From the NCBI GenBank assembly GCA_020633515.1, contig JACKDM010000064.1, forward strand, positions 1 to 22,273: a stretch of 22,273 nucleotides of DNA. The letters run 5' to 3'. Below the pieces are notes generated by a model. It saw only the letters and a program-made list of their open reading frames with translations. It was not told the DNA's origin and searched no databases. The stretch's first letter is position 1. Each line of letters begins with the position of its first letter. The position numbers and the translations under genes are program-made. Source of the DNA: Myxococcales bacterium. GTDB lineage: Bacteria; Myxococcota; Bradymonadia; UBA7976; UBA1532. Below are positions 8,239-19,348 of the stretch, piece by piece.

Positions 8239-8268
8239 TTGACGCTCGCCCACTCACGCCACTATCAA
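8239..8268 (+). promoter_or_regulatory. Putative leaderless promoter of the Rrf2 gene
   Basis: TTGACG (8239-8244), 18 bases, then TATCAA (8263-8268). The -35 matches the consensus at five of six positions and the -10 at four. The ATG at 8275 begins six bases after the -10, where transcription would start, and no Shine-Dalgarno is present before it. This fits a leaderless message. An operator for the Rrf2 protein would be expected here, but I see no clear palindrome. Confidence 0.5.
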
Positions 8269-8274
8269 AGTTCC

Positions 8275-8733
8275 ATGAAACGCGACAGCCGCCTCTCGCT
8301 CGCCCTGCACGTCCTCCTCCACCTCGCCGACGCCGACCACCCCCTCAGCTCCGAGCAGCTCGGCCCCATGATGAACGTCAACCCCGTCGTCCTCCGCCGC
8401 ACCCTCGGCGGCCTGCGCGACGCCGGCATCGTCGCCTCGGCCAAGGGCCACGGCGGCGGGTGGAGCCTCAGCCGGCCGCTCGCCGCCATCACCGTCGCCG
8501 ACGTCTACGAAGCCCTCGGCACCCCCGCCCCCTTCCGCATCGGCCACCGCCAGCCCGAGCCCCGCTGCCTCCTCGAACGCGCCGTCAACCGCGCCCTCGA
8601 CGACGCCATGTCCGACGCCGAGGCGCTCCTCATCGGGCGCCTGCGCCAGCTCACCCTGCAAGCGCTCGCCGCCGAGTTCGGCCCCGCGATCGCCCGTCAC
8701 CACGCCCACAAGGAGCACGAACCCCATGTTTGA
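8275..8733 (+). CDS. Rrf2-family transcriptional regulator
   Basis: This 152-aa protein has an N-terminal winged helix typical of Rrf2/YwnA: MKRDSRLSLALHVLLHLA, the LSSEQLG / VNPVVLRRTLGGLRDAGIV recognition region, and the wing KGHGGGWSLSRP at residues 57-68, followed by the ITVADVYEAL helix. Many Rrf2 proteins carry three Cys for an Fe-S cluster. Here the only Cys is C98 (EPRCLLERA), so a single-cysteine redox or electrophile sensor is more likely than an Fe-S sensor. The ATG at 8275 matches family N termini; a TTG at 8239 would add residues and lies in the -35. The gene overlaps the flavoprotein gene by 8 nt and probably controls that operon. Confidence 0.88.
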   Translation: MKRDSRLSLALHVLLHLADADHPLSSEQLGPMMNVNPVVLRRTLGGLRDAGIVASAKGHGGGWSLSRPLAAITVADVYEALGTPAPFRIGHRQPEPRCLLERAVNRALDDAMSDAEALLIGRLRQLTLQALAAEFGPAIARHHAHKEHEPHV

Positions 8734-9640
8734 CGTCATCATCGTCGGCGGCGGCTACGCCGGCCTCTCCGCCGCCCTCCAGCTCGGCCGCGCCCGCCGC
8801 GACGTGCTCGTCATCGACGCCGGCGAGCGCCGCAACCGCTCCGCCGCCCACGCCCACGGCTTCCTCGGCCACGACGGCGAGGCCCCCGATGCCATCGCCG
8901 CCCGCGGCCGCGCCGATGTCTCGAAGTACGAGACCGTGCGCTTCCTCGATGGCAAGGCGACCGCGCCGCGTGCCATCGCCGATGGCTTCGAAGTGCAGGT
9001 CGACGGCAAGCCCCACGCCGCGCGCCGCCTCATCCTCGCGACCGGCGTCAAGGACGAGCTCCCGCTCATCCCCGGCCTCTGGGCCCGCTGGGGTCGCTCG
9101 GTCTTCCACTGTCCCTACTGCCACGGCTACGAGACCGAGCGCGGCCGCCTCGGCCTCCTCGCGACCGGGCCGCACGCCGCGCACCACGCCCGCCTCATCG
9201 CCGAGTGGGCCGCGCCCGGCCAGATGACCGTCTTCCTGCACGGCGGCTACGAGCCCGACGCCGCCGCCCGCGCCGAGCTCGACGCCGCCGGCATAGCGCT
9301 CGAAGCCGTGCCCGTCGCCGCGATCGAAGGCGACCCGCCCGGCGTCACCGTGCGCCTCGCCGACGACCGCGCCGTCGCGCTCGCCGGCCTCTTCGCCATG
9401 CCCCGCTGCCACCCCCACGGCGACTTCGCCGCCGCGCTCGGCTGCGCGCTCGATGAGAACGCCTTCGGCGCCTTCTACCGCGTCGACATGACCCGCCAGA
9501 CCACCGTGCCCGGCGTCTTCGCCTGCGGTGACATCGTCACCCCCGCCGCGATCGCCGTCGCCGTCTCCGACGGCGTCATGGCCGGCGTCGGCGCCCACCG
9601 ATCGCTCGTCTTCGGCCTCGACAAGCCCGCCGCGCGCTGA
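8726..9640 (+). CDS. Thioredoxin-reductase-like FAD/NAD(P) oxidoreductase
   Basis: This 304-aa flavoprotein has an N-terminal FAD motif VGGGYAGLSAA (GxGxxG at 8-13), the conserved RNRSAAHAHGFLGHDG block, an active-site pair C129-P-Y-C132 in FHCPYCHGYE, a degenerate NAD(P) site (LLATGPHAAHHA) and the C-terminal FAD motif TVPGVFACGDI. Length and motifs match small thioredoxin-reductase-like proteins, which use NAD(P)H to reduce a disulfide partner. The changed second Rossmann motif makes classical TrxB activity uncertain. The ATG at 8726 lies inside the end of the Rrf2 gene, with AAGGAG at 8710-8715. Pairing with an Rrf2 regulator points to a redox or electrophile stress response. Confidence 0.9.
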   Translation: MFDVIIVGGGYAGLSAALQLGRARRDVLVIDAGERRNRSAAHAHGFLGHDGEAPDAIAARGRADVSKYETVRFLDGKATAPRAIADGFEVQVDGKPHAARRLILATGVKDELPLIPGLWARWGRSVFHCPYCHGYETERGRLGLLATGPHAAHHARLIAEWAAPGQMTVFLHGGYEPDAAARAELDAAGIALEAVPVAAIEGDPPGVTVRLADDRAVALAGLFAMPRCHPHGDFAAALGCALDENAFGAFYRVDMTRQTTVPGVFACGDIVTPAAIAVAVSDGVMAGVGAHRSLVFGLDKPAAR

Positions 9641-9800
9641 TCGCCGCGCGAACTGTTCGACACGGTCGCCGAACCGTTCACCCCGCCGGTTCGACCCCGG
9701 GTCGCGCGTGATTCCCGCCTCACGGTAGGATGGCACATCGGCTGCACTCGGCTCCTCTGGTCGGTGTGGAGCGACCGCCCGACCGTCCGAAAGGGGAACC
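9641..9800 (+). promoter_or_regulatory. Upstream region of the MopE-like gene with two palindromes
   Basis: This 160-nt spacer holds two copies of the 9-bp palindrome GAAC-N-GTTC, at 9650-9658 (GAACTGTTC) and 9671-9679 (GAACCGTTC). They lie 21 bp apart, about two helical turns, as expected for tandem repressor or activator sites. The same segment can also form an ACGGT-N6-ACCGT hairpin (9662-9677), so a terminator for the flavoprotein gene is an alternative. A weak -10-like TAGGAT is at 9726-9731. The ribosome site AAGGGG lies at 9791-9796, four bases before ATG 9801. Confidence 0.45.
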
Positions 9801-13736
<3,936 letters not shown>

Positions 13737-13748
13737 CACGCCGCCGAA

Positions 13749-13791
13749 GTGGCATCGGCGCTGGCGTGTTCGATGCCATCGCCGATGCCAC
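13749..13791. terminator. 12-bp perfect inverted repeat after the MopE-like gene
   Basis: GTGGCATCGGCG (13749-13760) pairs perfectly with CGCCGATGCCAC (13780-13791) across a 19-nt loop, 13 bases after the stop codon at 13734-13736. No T tract follows; the downstream run is C-rich. Position suggests a factor-assisted terminator or 3'-end stabiliser. The loop also holds a second CGATGCC copy that could give an alternative hairpin. Confidence 0.5.
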
Positions 13792-13900
13792 GCCCCCCCA
13801 ACCTCCGTCGCCCCTCGCCGTGAATCATCCGCGGACGCGAAAAACTACTGGACATCCGTCACGGCCACTGCCAACCTCGCCCCACCAACGAGGAGGCAAC
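13792..13900 (+). promoter_or_regulatory. Upstream region of the glutathione S-transferase gene
   Basis: This short spacer contains an A-rich patch (GCGAAAAACTACTGG, from about 13837) that stands out from the GC-rich background and could be part of a promoter, though I cannot assign clear -35 and -10 boxes. The ribosome site AGGAGG is at 13891-13896, four bases before ATG 13901. Confidence 0.35.
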
Positions 13901-14575
13901 ATGGCTGCCAGCACCGCGACCGACAACACCGCGATCGACACCCCCGCGACCGGCAACACGGTCAAGCTCTACACCAACCCCCAGAGCCGCGGGCAGATCG
14001 CGCACTGGATGCTCGAAGAGACCGGCGTGCCCTACGAGGTCGAGCTGCTCGACCTCAGCCGCGGCGAGCACAAGTCCCCCGACTACCTGCGCATCAACCC
14101 CATGGGCAAGGTCCCCGCCATCGTGCACCGCGGCGTCGTCGTCACCGAGTGCGCCGCCATCTGCGCCTACCTCGCCGACGCCTTCCCCGAAGCCGGCCTC
14201 GCCCCGGCCATCGACGACCCCGCCCGCGGCACCTACTACCGCTGGCTCTTCTTCGCCGCCGGCCCCGTCGAGATGGCCGTCACCGACAAGTCCCTCGGCC
14301 GCACCGCCGAGCGACCGGGCATGCTCGGTTATGGCACCTACAAAGACACCCTCGACACCCTCGAAGCCGCCCTCGCGCGCGGCCCCTGGCTCCTCGGCGA
14401 CCGCTTCAGCGCCGCCGACGTCTACGTCGGCGCCCACATCGGCTGGGGCCTCTACTTCGGCGGCATCGAGAAGCGCGACGTCTTCGTCGCCTACCACGAG
14501 CGCCTCAACGCCCGCCCGGCCGCGAAGCGCAGCGCCGAGGCGAACGCGAAGCTGGAGGAGCGGCTGAAGGGCTGA
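13901..14575 (+). CDS. Glutathione S-transferase family protein
   Basis: This 224-aa cytosolic GST has a Thr/Ala/Asp-rich N-terminal extension of about 20 residues. The thioredoxin-like domain follows: VKLYTNPQSRGQIAHWMLEE with likely catalytic S29 and R30, NPMGKVPAI with the cis-proline P72, and TECAAICAYLAD, the glutathione gamma-glutamyl-binding turn. The C-terminal helical domain includes ALARGPWLLGDRFSAADVYVG, the usual N-capping box. The start at 13901 has a strong AGGAGG; the frame is open further upstream but lacks coding character there. It would conjugate or reduce electrophilic compounds with glutathione; the exact substrate is unknown. The last codons lie in a 17-bp direct repeat that recurs 39 bp downstream. 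Confidence 0.92.
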   Translation: MAASTATDNTAIDTPATGNTVKLYTNPQSRGQIAHWMLEETGVPYEVELLDLSRGEHKSPDYLRINPMGKVPAIVHRGVVVTECAAICAYLADAFPEAGLAPAIDDPARGTYYRWLFFAAGPVEMAVTDKSLGRTAERPGMLGYGTYKDTLDTLEAALARGPWLLGDRFSAADVYVGAHIGWGLYFGGIEKRDVFVAYHERLNARPAAKRSAEANAKLEERLKG

Positions 14576-14615
14576 GCACTGCGGGCGGCTCCATCGTAGC
14601 GGCTGAAGGACTGAG
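14560..14615 (+). repeat. 17-bp direct repeat at the end of the GST gene
   Basis: GCGGCTGAAGGGCTGAG (14560-14576) recurs as GCGGCTGAAGGACTGAG (14599-14615), 16 of 17 bases identical and 39 bp apart. The first copy spans the last codons and stop of the GST gene. The second lies in non-coding sequence before the ATPase/TOPRIM pair. No third copy was seen after that pair. Confidence 0.6.
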
Positions 14616-14709
14616 GCAGGCGGCGCGCAAGTGCGGCGGCGCGTCGGGGCTCGACGCGTTCGACCCGCCGAGCCTGACGGCGACCGCGCACGTCGCTGGG
14701 ATGCCCACG

Positions 14710-14738
14710 TTGACCCTCACTGGCGCCGCCCCTATGCT
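14710..14738 (+). promoter_or_regulatory. Putative promoter of the second AAA ATPase operon
   Basis: TTGACC (14710-14715), 17 bases, then TATGCT (14733-14738): five of six and four of six matches to the sigma-70 consensus at ideal spacing. Transcription near 14745 would give a leader of about 70 nt. The flanking decamer CCTATGCTGC matches that of the first AAA gene. Confidence 0.5.
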
Positions 14739-14761
14739 GCCGCCCGACCCGGCCGCCGGCT

Positions 14762-14798
14762 GACCGCTCCGAACGGCGGTCGCCCGCGCGATCGGGCG
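14762..14798. promoter_or_regulatory. Two short inverted repeats in the leader of the second AAA gene
   Basis: GACCGC (14762-14767) pairs with GCGGTC (14776-14781), and CGCCCG (14781-14786) pairs with CGGGCG (14793-14798). Both lie between the promoter and the ribosome site GGAGGAG. They could be adjoining leader hairpins or protein-binding sites. Short GC-rich stems are common by chance in this sequence. Confidence 0.3.
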
Positions 14799-14815
14799 CA
14801 TCGGAGGAGCGACGT

Positions 14816-15826
14816 ATGAGCCACCTCAAGCTCACCCGCATCGAGATCGAAGGCTTCCGCCGCTTCCGCGCGAACTGGAGGCTCGATCTCCGCTCCCCGG
14901 CGGGCACCCCGCTCGACTACCTCGTGCTCGCCGGGCCGAATGGCTGCGGCAAGACAACCATCCTCGAAGCCATCGTGCTCGCGCTGGGACGCGATGACCT
15001 GATCGCGCGCGGCATCGAGAGCAAGAAGCACCGGGCTGCGCCCTGGTTCCCGCTCGAACCAGCGACACGGTTGCTCGCGGTCGTCGACGACATCGAGTTG
15101 AAGAGACAGTACATTGTCGAGAGGACCGCCGAGGGTCTGAGGCCGAGAGCCCGAATCGGGGTCGGGCGACCCTTCACACACGAGTGGAGTGTCTTCAAGG
15201 AGAAGCTCGCCCCTCTCAGCGTCGAGTACATCTCCTCCCGCCGCCTCCCCGCTCACGTCGGCCCCGTGCAGGATGCCATCAAGGGCCAGCCCCTCGATAC
15301 CATCGAGGCCAACCGCATCGCGCGCTTCAAGCACCGCGTCCGCCAACAGCAGGGGCGCCGGGTGCCCGGCTACAAGGGACCCGAGCCCCTCGATCGGGTC
15401 TGGATGGACCGCCTCAACGCTTTCTGGCGGACCTTTCGCGACGACGGCACCCACCTCGTCATGACACTCGTCGATCCCGAAGACCTCGACGCCAATGAGT
15501 GGGATCTCTTTCTCTACCAAGGCGATGACCGCATCTGCTCGATCGACGCGCTGAGCTCGGGTGAGCAGGAGATCATCGCGCTCGTCGTGCCCTTCATCAC
15601 CGAGCCCTTCGACGGGTTGCTGCTCATCGACGAGCCCGAGCTGCATCTGCACCCGCAGTGGCAGGGTCGCGTCCTGCGGGCGCTGCGCGGGCTCGTCCCC
15701 GACGCGCAGATGATCGTCGCGACTCACGCCGATGATCCCTGGGACGACGCGCTGTCATGGGAGCGGGTGCTGCTCGTCGACCCATCCGATCCGCGCGCTC
15801 ATGGCGAGCGGGACGCCGAGTCATGA
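14816..15826 (+). CDS. ABC-type AAA ATPase of a PARIS-like (AriA-like) pair
   Basis: This 336-aa ATPase has an SMC/RecF-like N terminus (KLTRIEIEGFRRF), P-loop GPNGCGKT at 40-47, ABC signature LSSGEQ at 246-251, Walker B LLLIDEPELHLHP with D272 and E273, and the switch His H304 in ATHADDPWD. All key residues are present. GGAGGAG lies just before ATG 14816. The stop overlaps the start of the TOPRIM-like gene by ATGA, so the two are coupled. In PARIS, the ATPase AriA holds the TOPRIM effector AriB inactive until a phage trigger appears. This protein is shorter than the AriA proteins I recall, so it may be a related ATPase-DUF4435 type rather than true PARIS. It is clearly an intact ATPase; defence is inferred from pairing. 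Confidence 0.88.
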   Translation: MSHLKLTRIEIEGFRRFRANWRLDLRSPAGTPLDYLVLAGPNGCGKTTILEAIVLALGRDDLIARGIESKKHRAAPWFPLEPATRLLAVVDDIELKRQYIVERTAEGLRPRARIGVGRPFTHEWSVFKEKLAPLSVEYISSRRLPAHVGPVQDAIKGQPLDTIEANRIARFKHRVRQQQGRRVPGYKGPEPLDRVWMDRLNAFWRTFRDDGTHLVMTLVDPEDLDANEWDLFLYQGDDRICSIDALSSGEQEIIALVVPFITEPFDGLLLIDEPELHLHPQWQGRVLRALRGLVPDAQMIVATHADDPWDDALSWERVLLVDPSDPRAHGERDAES

Positions 15827-16713
15827 CATCAGCGCTGTCATCGTTCTACAAGAACCGGCCGATCATCCTCTGGGTCGAGGACCCGCTCACCCGGACATGG
15901 CTGCGGTCGATCTGGAGAGACGCCGACATCAGCCTGCTCGTCGCCGGCGGGACCAACGCCGTCCAGGCGGCCGTCAAGGACGCCCGAGAGGCGGGACATG
16001 CCAATGTCTTCGGCCTCAGCGACCGCGACTTCCGCGACGCCAACCAGGATCGCTGGCTCGCGCGCGACAAGAACCCGCCGGTCTTCATCCCCGAGGCGTT
16101 CGAGATCGAGAACTTCCTCCTCGACTTCGACGGCCTGGCTGCGCTCGGGCCGGCCTTCAACCCACACCGGCGCTCGGCCGCTGAACTCGAGGCTCGCGCC
16201 CACGCGCTCGCGAGCCAGAGCGCGTGGTGGATGGCAGCCCGCGCGACCATCGCCGACGTGCGCACCTTGCTGCTCGATGACTTCCCCGAGCATCCACCGC
16301 TCGCGCGGTCGCCGACGCTGACCTGCCTCGAAGACACCTGTGCCGAGCTCGTCGCGCGGCTGATCGAATCTCCCTGGGGCGCGCGTCTTCGACACTGGCC
16401 CGCCGCCATCGACGTCAACTGGTTCGCTGAGAAGCTCGGGGCGCACCATCAGGCGCTCACCGCTCAGCTCGGGAGCGGCGAATGGCGCTGGACGTGGTCG
16501 GGCAAGGAGCTCTTCGGCCCGATCGCCAGCTTTCTCGGCGACTTCAAGAGGGCGCAGTGGCCCGATCTCGCGATGGGCCTCGCCGCGCACCAGCGAGCGA
16601 CCGGCACGGTCGACCCGGCGCTCGCCGAGCTGCGCACCGCCCTCCGCTGCCGCGCGGGGCTCGACCCATGGCCGCCGATGCGCACGCGGGGCGGGGCGCG
16701 TGTCCCGACCTGA
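15823..16713 (+). CDS. DUF4435/TOPRIM-like effector (AriB-like)
   Basis: This 296-aa protein has TOPRIM-type features: a first strand ending in acidic E19 (IILWVED), a VAGGTNAVQAAV segment, D67 and D69 in FGLSDRDF, and an ENFLL motif (E96-N97) after a hydrophobic strand. This order fits DUF4435, the family of AriB, which is reported to act as a tRNA-cleaving effector in PARIS. The C-terminal half is helical and Trp-rich, with no family I recognise. The start at 15823 overlaps the ATPase stop by 4 nt. It ends 23 nt from the convergent lipoprotein gene. Alternative: an OLD-like TOPRIM nuclease subunit. The TOPRIM call comes from motif reading. Confidence 0.78.
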   Translation: MTSALSSFYKNRPIILWVEDPLTRTWLRSIWRDADISLLVAGGTNAVQAAVKDAREAGHANVFGLSDRDFRDANQDRWLARDKNPPVFIPEAFEIENFLLDFDGLAALGPAFNPHRRSAAELEARAHALASQSAWWMAARATIADVRTLLLDDFPEHPPLARSPTLTCLEDTCAELVARLIESPWGARLRHWPAAIDVNWFAEKLGAHHQALTAQLGSGEWRWTWSGKELFGPIASFLGDFKRAQWPDLAMGLAAHQRATGTVDPALAELRTALRCRAGLDPWPPMRTRGGARVPT

Positions 16714-16736
16714 CCGCGTCTTCGCGTGCCACGACC

Positions 16737-19313
16737 TCAGCGCGGCGGCAGCTCGCCGACATAGGCTTCGAGCGTGTAGCGGCGCGCGCCGAGGGCGCGC
16801 GCGAGGCTGTCGACGAAGACGAAGACCTCGTCGCCGGCGGCGAGGTCGACGGCGACCGCGCTCAGGCGGGCGTCGTAGTCGTCGTTGCAGGCGAGCTCGT
16901 GCTCGAAGCCCGCGGCACGGCAGCGGGTGCGCACGTAGATGAGCGGGTCGAACTCGGCGACGGTGGTGCGGAAGACATAGCGCCCGGCGACCGGCGCGAC
17001 GAACGGGTGCACGTCGGCGACCTCGCCGCCGCCGCAGGTGCCACCGACGCCGATCCCCGCGCTCGCGGCGTCCATGACGAGCCAGCGGAGCGTGTCGCCG
17101 ACGCGGTTGGCGGCGAGCTGGCCGAGCTGCAGGTCGGGTGCGCAGAGGAAGCCGGGGTACTCGCACTCCGAGAACGGGTTGAGGCCATGCAGCTCGAGGC
17201 ATTCGAGCTCGGGTCCGCAGGCGCCGATCAGGCCGTTGGGGTGGCAGCGCTCGTGGCGGTCGAGCACCGGCGGCGGGCCGATGGGGACGACGATCGGGTC
17301 GCTGATCAAGCCGGTGGCGTCGTAGAGCCAGATCCGGGCGGCGGCCGCGGTGAGCAGGCGCCCGTCGGCGTCATCGACGCACGCCCGGAAGTCGTCGCCG
17401 ACGCGGCCGGCGCAGCGGAGGGCGCCGTTGATCGCGCCGGTGAACTGGATGAGCAGATCGGCGCCGTCCGACCAGGTGACGGTCGGCGCGAACTGCATGC
17501 CACCGGGCGGCACGACATGGAGCAGCGGTTCGCCGTCGGCGTCGAGCAGCTCGATGTTGATGGTGGTGATGTTGCGCTCGCGGTCCCGGCCGCGGAGGTC
17601 GACCCCGAGCCCGGGCTGGCGGTTGGCGTAGTTCGGGGTGAGCGCGGCGCGGCCGCTGAAGAGGCGGGGGGTGCTGTCGATGGAGCAGGTGTAGCCGCCG
17701 TCGGGCCGCTCGCAGCGGGTCAGGCGCGGGCAGGTGTCGAAGGCGCGACGCCGGTCGCACGGCGCGCCTTCGACGAGGAGCGGGGCGAGCTCGACGTCGA
17801 CCTCGACGGGCGGGCTGTCGTGGCCGATGTCGTGCACCACCACCCGCGCGCGGACGGCGCGCGCGTAGGGGTTGGCGTCGAGGGGGGCGTTGCTCTCGTG
17901 CACGTAGATGCCGGTGAAGACGCCGTCGGCGTCGTCGATGTCGGTGAAGGCGACCCGCGGGGTGGGGTTGTGCGGCAGGACCGGGATCACCTCGCCGGCC
18001 TCGTCGAGCAGGGTGAGGGTGAGCTTGTCGACGTCGCCTTCGAAGTCGCGCCCGGTGACCTCGACGCCGACGTTGCCGCTGCCGCCGTTGTAGAGCACGC
18101 GCAGATCGGTGATCACGGGCGCGCTCTCGGCGAGGCAGCGGGGCGCCTCGCCGTCTTCGGCGCGGCAGTTGGTGCCGTCGGGGCAGCGCGCGAAGACATC
18201 GTCGGGGTCGCAGAGCGCGTCGCGCGCGAGCACGGCCGGGGGCTCGACGGCGACGCGCACCGGCGCGCTCCGCAGACGCTCGTCGTCGATGAGGGTGAAG
18301 GTGACCCGCACGGGCGGCTGGCTGTTGGCCACCGCGGTGAGGACGCCGGCGAGCTCGAAGTGGCCCGGCCGCTGCGCGTAGGCGACCACGAAGCCCGGAT
18401 CGTCGAACGCGCGCTCGACCGCGGCGACGCCCTCGGGCTCGATCCGCACCGGGGAGAAGCCGTCGTGGACCTCCATGCGCACCGCGACCACGTCGTCGTC
18501 CTGGTCCTCGCCCTCGATGCGGACGCCGATGCGGCGCGTCGCGGGCTGATAGACCACCGTGGCGGATTCGATGGTCGGCGGCACCCGCACCCGGGTGACG
18601 CGGAGCACGAAGGGGCGGGGCTCGGCGCTGCGGCTGTCGATGATGACGGGGAGGCGGTCGTTGGCGTCGAGCTCGGCCGCGAAGACGCCCTCGACCTCGC
18701 CGAGCGCGGGGTCGCCGTAGTCATCGGCGCAGAGCTCCTCGATCTCTGGAATCTCGCAGATCGGGCGGACGTAGAGCAGCGTGTCGAAGCCGCTGTCGAT
18801 GGTGTCGAAGAGCCAGATCCCGGTGGATGGCACCCGCACCGTCACCGCGGCGTCGACGCCCTCGGCGCCGCAGCTCCCCCTGAAGCCATGCTGGGTGAGC
18901 ATGCCTTCGAGCACGCCTTGGATCCCGCGGGGGACGAGCGAATACTGCTGATCGCAGCCTCCGGCGGGCAGCGCCTCGCCTTCGCCCTCGCCTTCGCCCT
19001 CGCCCTCGCCTTCGCCTTCGCCTTCGCCCTCGCCCTCGCCCTCACCTTCGCCTTCGCCCTCGCCTTCGCCCTCGCCCTCACCTTCGCCGGCCATGTCGAC
19101 CGGCAGGCGGGCGTCGACGCGGGGCGCGGCGTCGGTGGGGCCGGCGTCGATGACCGTGTTGCACATGCAGGGCGTGCCACAGGCCTGCTGGCGTTGAGAG
19201 CCATCAGGGCACGCACACACGATCGTGCAGGGCTCGTCTTCGGCGGACGGATCACAGCCAACGGCGAGGGTCGCCATCAGCAGGGCAAGCGCGGCGAATC
19301 GGCCCGAGCGCAT
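16737..19313 (-). CDS. Large lipoprotein with (Gly-Glu)19 linker and PPC-like domains
   Basis: This 858-aa lipoprotein starts at ATG 19313, with GGAGG five bases upstream; a longer frame to 19340 lacks such a site. The signal MRSGRFAALALLMATLAVGC gives lipidated C20. A Cys-rich segment, an Asp/Ala/Pro linker and 19 Gly-Glu pairs (residues 76-113) follow. N-terminal and C-terminal modules are alike: GFDTLLYVRPIC..CADDYG and EFDPLIYVRTRC..CNDDYD, each ending in a VFVDS-type strand, as in pre-peptidase C-terminal (PPC-like) domains. Between them lie repeats of a short Cys motif (CDPDDVFARCPDGTNC, CDRRRAFDTCPRLTRC, CHPNGLIGACGPELEC), each next to an Ig-like beta region. It is probably surface-exposed, the acidic linker lifting it off the membrane. 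No catalytic site is seen. Confidence 0.85.
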   Translation of the reverse strand: MRSGRFAALALLMATLAVGCDPSAEDEPCTIVCACPDGSQRQQACGTPCMCNTVIDAGPTDAAPRVDARLPVDMAGEGEGEGEGEGEGEGEGEGEGEGEGEGEGEGEGEGEGEALPAGGCDQQYSLVPRGIQGVLEGMLTQHGFRGSCGAEGVDAAVTVRVPSTGIWLFDTIDSGFDTLLYVRPICEIPEIEELCADDYGDPALGEVEGVFAAELDANDRLPVIIDSRSAEPRPFVLRVTRVRVPPTIESATVVYQPATRRIGVRIEGEDQDDDVVAVRMEVHDGFSPVRIEPEGVAAVERAFDDPGFVVAYAQRPGHFELAGVLTAVANSQPPVRVTFTLIDDERLRSAPVRVAVEPPAVLARDALCDPDDVFARCPDGTNCRAEDGEAPRCLAESAPVITDLRVLYNGGSGNVGVEVTGRDFEGDVDKLTLTLLDEAGEVIPVLPHNPTPRVAFTDIDDADGVFTGIYVHESNAPLDANPYARAVRARVVVHDIGHDSPPVEVDVELAPLLVEGAPCDRRRAFDTCPRLTRCERPDGGYTCSIDSTPRLFSGRAALTPNYANRQPGLGVDLRGRDRERNITTINIELLDADGEPLLHVVPPGGMQFAPTVTWSDGADLLIQFTGAINGALRCAGRVGDDFRACVDDADGRLLTAAAARIWLYDATGLISDPIVVPIGPPPVLDRHERCHPNGLIGACGPELECLELHGLNPFSECEYPGFLCAPDLQLGQLAANRVGDTLRWLVMDAASAGIGVGGTCGGGEVADVHPFVAPVAGRYVFRTTVAEFDPLIYVRTRCRAAGFEHELACNDDYDARLSAVAVDLAAGDEVFVFVDSLARALGARRYTLEAYVGELPPR
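18975..19088 (-). repeat. Hexanucleotide tandem repeat encoding (Gly-Glu)19
   Basis: 114 bp of GGCGAR repeats (CTCGCC/TTCGCC on plus) encode 38 residues. Glu codons alternate irregularly between GAG and GAA, so the tract has diverged slightly from a pure microsatellite. Changes in copy number keep the reading frame, since each unit is six bases. Confidence 0.95.
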
Positions 19314-19348
19314 CGAAGCCTCCGGTTTTTGGTCGATCATCGTCTTAC

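Noticed and set aside
8239..8274. TTG start at 8239 for the Rrf2 gene
   Set aside because: The extra 12 residues do not fit the family N terminus, and the TTG is part of a good -35 hexamer; ATG 8275 is preferred.
9688..9697. GGTTCGACCC resembling a tRNA T-loop
   Set aside because: The flanking bases do not form the 5-bp T stem, and no anticodon or D arm lies upstream.
14560..16713. The ATPase/TOPRIM pair as an element bounded by attachment sites
   Set aside because: Only one side carries a repeat, and there is no integrase, transposase or tRNA gene in the window.
19314..19340. Earlier start (19340) for the 858-aa lipoprotein
   Set aside because: It would put nine polar residues before the signal peptide, while ATG 19313 has GGAGG at good spacing.
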